DNA from: Gnetum montanum
Taxonomy: Eukaryota > Streptophyta > Gnetopsida > Gnetales > Gnetaceae
DNA: 24,332 bases
Direction of reading: 5' to 3'
Assembly (NCBI GenBank): GCA_015680685.1
Contig: MNCI01006542.1
Span: 1 to 24,332, forward strand
Shown: positions 18,251-24,332 of the stretch, one piece after another
Numbering within the stretch: position 1 is the first letter of the stretch
Layout of the letters: every line of letters begins with the position of its first letter
The notes under the pieces: generated by a model
What the model saw: the letters and a program-made list of their open reading frames with translations, nothing else
The model's database searches: none
What the model was told of the DNA's origin: nothing
Position numbers and translations under genes: made by a program

Positions 18251-19120
18251 GGCAAGCTAGTCATACTTAATCCCAAACTTGCTCTAGAGCAGAAAGTAAA
18301 ATTGTTGAAAGTGGTCAAAAAATGGCCATTAGCCTTTACTTGGTCATATCCTGAATTTACTAGAATTGATGCACAAATATGCCAACATTGCATTTACACT
18401 GATCCATCCATGCAACCATGGAGGCAACCCCAATGGCAGTTGTTCCCAAAATTGAAGTAAATTATCAAGGAGGAGATTAAATAACTCCTAAAGGCAAGGT
18501 TCATCTACCTCATTGCAGATAGTGAGTGGATTAGTCCACTTGTCATAGTGTCAAAGAGAGGTGGCAAATGGTAGGTTTGTATCAACTTTAGGTTGTTAAA
18601 TATGGTAACATTCAAACATCAATTTCTATTGTCATTTGTTGATTAGGTGTTGGACACAATATATGGGCATTGCTATTATAGTTTTTTGGATGGTTAGAGT
18701 GGCTATAATCAAATCCAAATTACATTAGAAGATCAGGCTAAAACAACATTCACAAGTTTCTTGGGGACCTTTGCATATCACAATATGCCTTTTGGTTTAT
18801 GCAATGCTCCTACCACTTTCTAATGTTTGGTCTTAAGTATCTTTTAGCAATAAATAGGTAGTGGAGTGGAAGTCTTCATGGATGACTTCTCCACTTATGG
18901 TGCTACCTTTGAGCAAATCTTGGGCCACCTTAAGCAAGTACTAAAAAGATGTGTGGAGACAAATCTATGACTTAATTGGAAAAAGATCCATCTCATGGTC
19001 TAAGAGGGCATTATATTGGGGCACCAAATTTCATACTAAGTGATCAAGGTAGACCCTGGAAAGATAAAGGTCATCCAAGAAATCAACCATCAACTAGAAA
19101 CTATCAAATATGTTTGATCA
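18251..19120 (+). pseudogene. Reverse transcriptase domain of element 3
   Basis: RT blocks occur in order in one main frame with in-frame stops: 'DSEWISPLVIVSKRGGKW' (near 18520), 'VCINFRLLN' (near 18575), 'YYSFLDG' with 'SGYNQIQITLEDQAKTTF' (near 18675-18750), 'GTFAYHNMPFGLCNAPTTF' (near 18765) and the catalytic motif V-F-M-D-D at 18872-18886 (YxDD box, both Asp kept). Then come 'LGHLKQVLKRCVETNL' and 'GHQIS'. RT copies the RNA into DNA in the particle. Stops often replace expected Gln or Trp codons, for example after 'GKW' and 'PTTF', so the gene is dead. Confidence 0.8.
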
Positions 19121-19690
19121 TTCCTTGGACACACTAGTCACTATTGCCAATTTATAGAGAATTTCTCTAAGATCACAAAATCATTGGTTGAGTTGACAAA
19201 GAAATATGATTCCTTCATCTAGACTAAGGAATGTGAAAATGCATTTCAGAGCCTTAAGTAGAAGCTTGTAGAGACTCCAATTGTATGAGCATTTGACTGG
19301 TCCAAACTATTCCATATCATGTTGGAGGCATTTAACTATGCCTTGGGAGTTGTGCTTATGTAGTTGGATGATAAGAAACATCCATATTACATCCACTATG
19401 CAAGTCAAATAATTATCGGTGCACAATTGAATTACACCACCCAGAGAAAGAACTAATGGTGGTGGTGTATGCTCTGGAAAAGTTCAAGTACTATGTGCTT
19501 GGATATAAAGTGTTTATGCACACTGATCACAGTGCCATCTACTTTCTTATAAATAAATCAATGATGAGCCCCATGTTATACGGTGGTTGGTGATCTTGTA
19601 GGAGTTCAATCTTACAATGGTAGATCGAAAGGAGACTAACAATTTGGTCACTGATCACTTGTCTTAGTTATGATGGGATAACAAAGAGGA
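19121..19690 (+). pseudogene. RNase H domain of element 3, frameshifted
   Basis: After RT come 'SFLGHTSHYCQFIENFSKIT' (near 19119) and 'FHIMLEAFNYALGVVLM' (near 19312), where the usual C-D-A-S-D has become L-E-A-F-N, so the first catalytic Asp is lost. Near 19441 the frame shifts: 'QLNYTT' continues as 'EKELMVVVYALEKFKYYVLG' in the next frame, then 'KVFMHTDHSAIYFL' keeps the T-D-H motif. RNase H would remove the RNA strand of the hybrid. The tether before integrase is poorly preserved. Confidence 0.7.
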
Positions 19691-19699
19691 AGAGAGTCT

Positions 19700-21020
19700 A
19701 CTCTCCATCTAATTTCCCAATGAACTCCTCTTTGCTATAATAATAAATTAAAAAATGACTGTAGAACCAAAATGGTATGATGACATACTCACTTATCTTC
19801 TCACTTAAGAGATGCCATAAGATCTGGATGATAGGAAGAAATAATAGTTTCTTCATCAGGCTAAGCACTTCATGGAAATCAGTGGACACCTTTACAAGGG
19901 GTGTGTTGATGGCTTAGTTCATTGGTGTGTACCTGATGTTGATCAATTATGCATTCTTGAAGACACTCATAAGGGTTCTTATGGGGGCCATTAAGCTAGG
20001 AGACACATGACCATAAAAATCTTGATGGTATGAAGCTATTGGCCCATAATTTTTAAGGATGCCCATTAATTTGTCCAATCTTGTAAGCGTTGCCAATGAG
20101 ATGGTGAGATGACTACATGAATGAAGGATCCTCAACAATGGATTTAACCACTAAAATCCTTTGATATATGGGATATAGATTTCATGGGTTCCATCACACC
20201 CATGTCCAACAGGAAGGCATATATAATTGTCGTTGTTGACTACTGTACCAAATGGGTAGAAGCAATAGCAGTCACCAATTGTACATCATTCACTACTGCT
20301 TGATTTGTATAAAAAAATGTTGTAAACATGTTTGGGATGCCATGTGCACTGAGTTCTAATAATGGAACCCATTTTATAGGTGCCACTTTTCAAAAACTCA
20401 TGAAACGCTTGGGAGTTGAATATAAATTAACAACACCTTATCACCACCAAGCCAATGGTCAAGCAGAGGTGATTAACAAGAATATCACAAAGATTATAAA
20501 AAGAACTATTAGCAAATATAGAAGATATTGGAGTACAAAAACCAATGATTCCATTTGGACCTACCACTCAAAATGGAAACTCCCTATTGACTACTCTCCC
20601 GATGAGTTGGCGTATGGAAAACTTCCAATGCTCCCAATTCAATCCAACCTTCGTACACTCTTAACAGTCTATGACCTAGATCTTGACCTAAGTTTGGCAC
20701 AAAAAGAAAGACTAATCAACCTAAATGTACTAGATGAAAATCAATTAGTAGCCCTATCTTTGAATGAAGTGCACAAGTAATTCAAGAAATAACATCATGA
20801 TCTTAGAATATGGAAAGTAAAATTTCAACTAGGAGATAAGGTTCTCTATTGGAATCCCACACATGTAGCTTTAAAAACCAAATTCCAAACATTGTGGGAA
20901 GGGCATTATATAATTGATGAAACCTTTCCTTTTGGGGCCATGATCATATACAAACCTGAAAGCTCAAAAAAATAGTTGGTCAACATCCAATAGTTAATGC
21001 CTTTCCATGAGCCAAAGTAA
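19700..21020 (+). pseudogene. Integrase of element 3, catalytic Asp changed to Asn
   Basis: The N-terminal HHCC zinc domain is at about 19958-20100 ('EDTHKGSYGGH' to 'SCKRCQ'). The catalytic core begins 'WDIDFMGSITPM', first Asp at 20178-20180, then 'AYIIVVVDYCTKWVEAIAV'. The open segment 20328-20777 (150 aa) carries 'LSSNNGTHF', where the family has S-D-(N/x)-G-T-H-F. Codon 20358-20360 is thus AAT (Asn) for the second catalytic Asp. The Glu in 'ANGQAEVINKN' (20466-20468) is kept. The C-terminal GPY/F-like module is 'FQLGDKVLYWNP' and 'WEGHYIIDETFPFGAMII' (20823-20950). In-frame stops flank the long open part. Integrase would insert the DNA copy in the nucleus. Confidence 0.8.
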
Positions 21021-22380
21021 GCTAGTGCAACAAATACGTCAACAAATGGATGACCATGTTCAATTTTTTGGATCTCTCTCTTCGAACTCAGTCATGAGGG
21101 AGATGGCCATCCATGCTAGTCATATACATGGCTCCTTAATTTTTCTATTTTTTAACACATTCTTGTCTTTGAAAATTATTTATTTTACACATTTTTGATT
21201 TTAAAATTTCTTCCTATTTTATACCATTTTTTGTTTTACAAGATCATTAGTACATTTAAATATTTATTATGTATTTTACACTTTATTATATATTTTAAGC
21301 TATTTTAATGTTATTTTCTAATTTTTGTTAATAAACATGATTTGTACAAACAGGACATAGTGGTGCTGTAGCTATTACTAATGGTGGTTTGTGCTTAATG
21401 TATTTTTTTTTGCTAATGTTTAGTTTCTATTTTTGAATTTTTGTACCGATGGCTAAGACATGGTTTCTGTTTCATTGAATAGGCAGTGAGTCCACAACAT
21501 CCACCCATCCACAAAATCTATGGTTTTTCTAGTTTTGGAAGTTTGAGGTCCCTTTTCATTAAATAAACTTTTAATAAATTTGTGACCTTGGTAGTTTCTA
21601 GAATTGGGAAGGATTTAAAGGTTTGGATAGGGTCTGACTTCAAGGGGACTCAATACTCTTTGTACTATTCTAATTTCTTGGGTACATAAGTGATTTCATA
21701 GACTTCTTACCATTCCATGTTGACCAATAATAGGAAGTTAAATAAATTTTTTGCATGGTGAGGTTCCCATACAAAAAGAAAAAATAGAAAGAAAAACAAA
21801 ACAAGAAAAACATGATGGGAATTCAAAGCACATCCCTTAGATAAATAAATAGGTTACAAGCACTAGTTATGGGAATAAAAAGACATGTTACCCATGCTTG
21901 AAGGTCCCCTCTAACTAAGGCCCTCTTTTACTTCCTGGTTCTTTTTTCTTTTCTATATGGAATGGTGGTTGTTTTGTGGGACCACTCTTGTGTCTTGAGG
22001 TGGTGGATTGGTCTTGGACTGGTGATGTGAAGTCATTGAAAGTAGTTGTTTTTGGTCTAGACTAAGGATGGATATTCTCAAGTCATTTAAACATAAATTC
22101 ACAAGGGACTTCTTATGACCTCAATTTAAAATTCCATTCCACCTTCTTCATCATCCATCTATGCTACTTGTAACTCACGTCACTTCTTGTGTCCATGTTC
22201 TTAACTTAGTGTCTTTGTTTGAAGTACTTGAATTCTTTGGTAGAATCTTCTAGGTTTTGTTCCTTAACTTTCATTAACCATTAATTGCCTATGAGACCCA
22301 CAAAATCCTTAGGTTGAGGTTGTACAAGGGTAAATAAGGAATGTGCCTACTATGGGAAGGATCCACTTGCATATCTCTTG
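21021..22380 (+). other. Post-pol non-coding region of element 3
   Basis: It is collinear with element 1 at 6340-7560: a T-rich stretch (21140-21330), 'tgacttcaaggggactca' (near 21631), 'ttgcatggtgaggttcccat' (near 21751), an A/G tract (21773-21815), 'attcaaagcacatccc' (near 21822), 'gttacccatgc' (near 21888) and 'cctactatgggaaggatcca' (near 22347). Short open frames here (for example 21007-21198) lack coding features. Confidence 0.6.
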
Positions 22381-22680
22381 CTTGGGTTCATTAAGCACCT
22401 TATCCTTAGGCATTCTTGCAATCAAAATCTTTCATACACCCATCTTCTACATCAAACTCTATGCTCCTTTACAAATTTTGTTATACACACACATTCTCCA
22501 ACAAAATTTTCAATTTTTAAGCTTTCAAAGATCATATTCAATGATTCTATCATATTATTATCTTTTTTGGAACTCCATGGACTCCAAATTCATTCAAAAA
22601 TTCCTTATATTTTTGAAGATATTCAAGTTTGAAAATTTTTTTATAGATCCCATAAATGGGACCCCCTCAATGAAGCCCAT
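22381..22680. other. AT-rich stretch with no assigned feature
   Basis: Homology to element 1 fades near 22380. The open frames at 22343-22720 and 22378-22632 overlap in different phases with no recognisable motif and are probably chance. The stretch may be U3 of the next LTR, but no boundary can be fixed. Confidence 0.4.
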
Positions 22681-22760
22681 GTGTATACAAGGCCCTATAT
22701 ACATGGTCCTATCGATGTAGCATAAAAATCATATAAATATGCATGATCCCCATTAGAAAT
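22681..22760 (+). promoter_or_regulatory. U3/TATA module similar to the element 1 LTR
   Basis: 'catggtcctatcgatgtag' (22703 on), TATAAATA (22732-22739) and 'tgcatgatcccc' closely parallel 'catggtctcattgatgtag', TATAAATA and 'tgcatgctccc' at 2701-2752. Downstream the sequence diverges from the element 1 R region, so this looks like the promoter of a related but different LTR family, or a recombinant LTR. Confidence 0.5.
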
Positions 22761-23191
22761 TTTCACATTTTCTCACAAACACTAAGGAAGTTTTTCAACT
22801 TTTTAGAGCCTGGAACCTTCTAGAGCCCATAACTTCCTACTTGTTTATTCAAATCACTCCGTTCTTCAATTCTGTAGCTATTAGAGGTAAGCTCTTAGTT
22901 TTGGGGGCCACAAATATGCCATTTTTGATAGAATATTTTTGTCATTTTTTCTAACTTCCACAAAGGTTTAACTAAGAAATCAACATTTGAATACAAAATT
23001 ATAGACGTTAAACTCTTCCAATGTGCTTTGGTGATACTTATAATGAAAATTAATTAATAAAATAAGAATAAAATAATCAATCTGCCAAAGTCCAACCTTA
23101 GCCAATGTGTAACTAACTGACGAGATAAGCTACTCAAATATTCAAAGTTACACATTATATTTACTAATCCATGGATGTGTTTTGATAGTAG
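22761..23191 (+). other. Probable LTR/leader of a fourth element, boundaries not found
   Basis: It lies between the TATA module and the gag-like start at 23192. It contains 'agagcccataacttcctac' (near 22820), a type of text seen in plant LTRs, and 'agttttgggggccac' (near 22898). No CA end followed by a recognisable PBS could be placed, so this assignment rests on position only. Confidence 0.35.
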
Positions 23192-24331
23192 ATGCCACCG
23201 AAAGGCAAACACACATAGGAAGGAGTAGCCAAGAATGGGAAGGGACCATGAATAAGCCTAGGAAGAACCACTTGTAACCCACATCATAGGCTCTCTTAGG
23301 GAAGATGTCAAGGTGGAATCTATTCATTAGATTCCAGAACCAACAACAACAATGGAACATTCCCATTAGTATGAGATATTAGCTCATCAAATAAACCTTT
23401 AGGTGACCTTCATAGAAGCTTACCTAAATCAAATTAGATCAAGAAAGGTCCAAAAAATAGTGATCTAGAAGTTGAAGTTTGGCCCCTTCTTGGACCAAGC
23501 ACCTAAAGAAGTATAAGACCAGCTAAAGACCTCTCCCATGTGGCCAATTATCACTTCCACTAGGGAGTGATACATGAGAGAGATATTCTTATTCTAGAAC
23601 AATAGGTAGGCTAGTTCAATAGTCAAAATCAAGGACATCTTAGTGTCTTAGTGTAGGCCATTGCTGAATTGCTTGGGTTGCTAGAAACTGGGGCAAATCT
23701 CATTGAGATTTTAGTGTAGGTAGATTCCAACATCAAAAAGAAATGGATGCAACAGTGCTATGAGGTCGATTGCAAGGAGTTTGATCCACTCACATTAATA
23801 GAAAGGATCCACTACAAGATTGTGACCTTTCACCTAAACCCCACAATGAGGCCTAGTAAAATCACTTCCTTTTTTGCCCATGTGTGCACTTCTCTAAGTG
23901 GGAGATTCTTTGTCAACCTTCAATGGTTGATCTATATAAAGATGAAGAAGAAATTTAAAGAGAATGAACATGCAAGGAATACACTCCCCTTTCCATGCCT
24001 CATTAGAAAACTTTGTTAGAGGGGAAGGATAGTTTCTTATACAAATGATGGTGTCAGGCATGCTCCAATTGCTAATTGGGTGGAGATGATGAAAGATAAA
24101 ATACCTGCAATGATCATTCAAGAAGAGGAGTAGTGGCCACCACCCCACCTACCACTAAAAAAACTATGTTGGACATTGCTACAATAGCCCAATGGTTGTG
24201 TGAATACTGAGAATGGCTTTTGAGCAAACAAGAGCAACTAGTAGGCATGAGTTGCAAGGATCCATCTATGTACTGACCAGTGATGAGTCACCTAAATGAG
24301 ATGGTCCAAATGGTTAGCTTGATTGGGGGGG
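23192..24331 (+). pseudogene. gag-like relic of a fourth retrotransposon (plant-transposon-associated domain)
   Basis: The frame opens with ATG at 23192 as 'MPPKGKHT', a basic start common in plant retrotransposon polyproteins. It stays in phase, with stops, to the open segment 23747-24016. That segment has 'NPTMRPSKITSFFAHVCTS', 'NLQWLIYIKMKKKF' and 'TLPFPCLIRKLC'. It resembles the PT.R.....A....INL...I...LPFP.LI..LC pattern of the 'putative plant transposon protein' domain (PF20167, from memory). After stops at 24017 and 24131 the coding signal shifts frame near 24120: 'DIATIAQWLCEY' and 'EWLLSKQEQLVGMSCKD', likely a helical tail, then to the window end. It is unlike the gags of elements 1-3, so it is a different family or an Athila/Tat relative with another N-terminal ORF. 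Confidence 0.5.
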
Positions 24332-24332
24332 G

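Larger units (their letters stand above)
14298..22380 (+). mobile_element. Element 3: full-domain but dead Ty3/gypsy element (Athila/Tat-like)
   Basis: Collinear parts are a partial 5' LTR, PBS, gag, protease, RT, RNase H, integrase and a post-pol non-coding region. The order RT-RNase H-integrase separates Ty3/gypsy from Ty1/copia. Every ORF is interrupted and the integrase lacks a catalytic Asp. A matching 3' LTR with the R/U5 seen at 14298 is not found in the window, so the 3' end is truncated, replaced or interrupted near 22380. It is the reference for judging what elements 1 and 2 lost. Confidence 0.7.

Noticed and set aside
22389-22405. Possible 3' LTR start of element 3 ('tcattaagcacc' resembling 'tgataaagcatc' after a short G-run)
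   Set aside because: The TG end is absent, the G-run is short, and the downstream R/U5 does not match the element 3 5' LTR.
22343-22720. Overlapping plus-strand open frames of 125 and 84 codons
   Set aside because: They overlap each other in different phases, show AT-rich low-complexity composition and no domain, and the region borders a TATA module.
23025-23045. Possible PBS of the fourth element ('ttggtgatacttataatg')
   Set aside because: Only the first few bases fit a tRNA-Asp complement, and no LTR end with CA precedes it.
23148-23366. Minus-strand open frame with a Cys/Trp-rich, membrane-like translation
   Set aside because: It is antisense to the in-phase gag-like frame starting at 23192; the hydrophobicity follows from reading Lys/Arg-rich coding DNA backwards.

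Overview
The window looks like intergenic plant nuclear DNA made almost entirely of old, nested LTR retrotransposons. No intact host gene, tRNA, rRNA, CRISPR array or bacterial-type operon is supported. The DNA is AT-rich. Recognisable retroelement proteins are broken by many in-frame stops (often where Trp or Gln is expected) and by frameshifts, as expected of long methylated, silenced plant repeats. The main elements belong to the Ty3/gypsy superfamily. Domain order is gag, protease, reverse transcriptase, RNase H, integrase. The primer-binding sites resemble the 3' end of tRNA-Asp and the proteases carry a DLG active site, which together suggest the Athila/Tat branch. The species cannot be read from the sequence. 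A large repeat-rich seed-plant genome, possibly a gymnosperm, is a weak inference.

Layout. 1-846: 3' part of a comparatively CpG-rich LTR (LTR-A) with an internal duplication of about 190 bp. 847-1605: the TATA-to-end part of a second LTR (LTR-B), apparently split by LTR-A just before its TATA box. 1606-2376: antisense fragment of a LINE (endonuclease C-terminus, linker, start of RT). 2377-2583 and 9555-10221: two halves of one LTR (LTR-C), split by element 1 (2584-9554). Element 1 is a complete but degenerate gag-only element with two LTRs, a PBS and a PPT, and has lost PR, RT, RNase H and integrase. 10222-13600: element 2 (PBS, gag, protease), headed by LTR-C and running into a 697-base N gap (13601-14297). 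14298-22380: element 3, with a partial 5' LTR, PBS, gag, PR, RT, RNase H, integrase and a long post-pol region. 22381-23191: poorly assigned sequence containing a TATA module similar to the U3 of element 1. 23192-24331: a further retrotransposon gag-like relic, probably carrying the plant-transposon-associated domain.

How the parts relate. The three gypsy internal regions are homologous and can be read against each other. Element 3 shows what elements 1 and 2 lack. All three gag relics share a CX2CX3HX4C zinc knuckle (one Cys lost in element 2). The order of events is LINE first, then the elements owning LTR-B and LTR-C, then LTR-A into LTR-B and element 1 into LTR-C.

The most noteworthy structures are a 14-bp U3 minisatellite whose copy number differs between the two LTRs of element 1, a triplicated 25-bp module in every LTR, a gag-only derivative with an unassigned coding-like frame near its 3' end, and two probable assembly artefacts (an exact 46-bp duplication around a single N, and the N gap). 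I see no convincing previously undescribed functional system.
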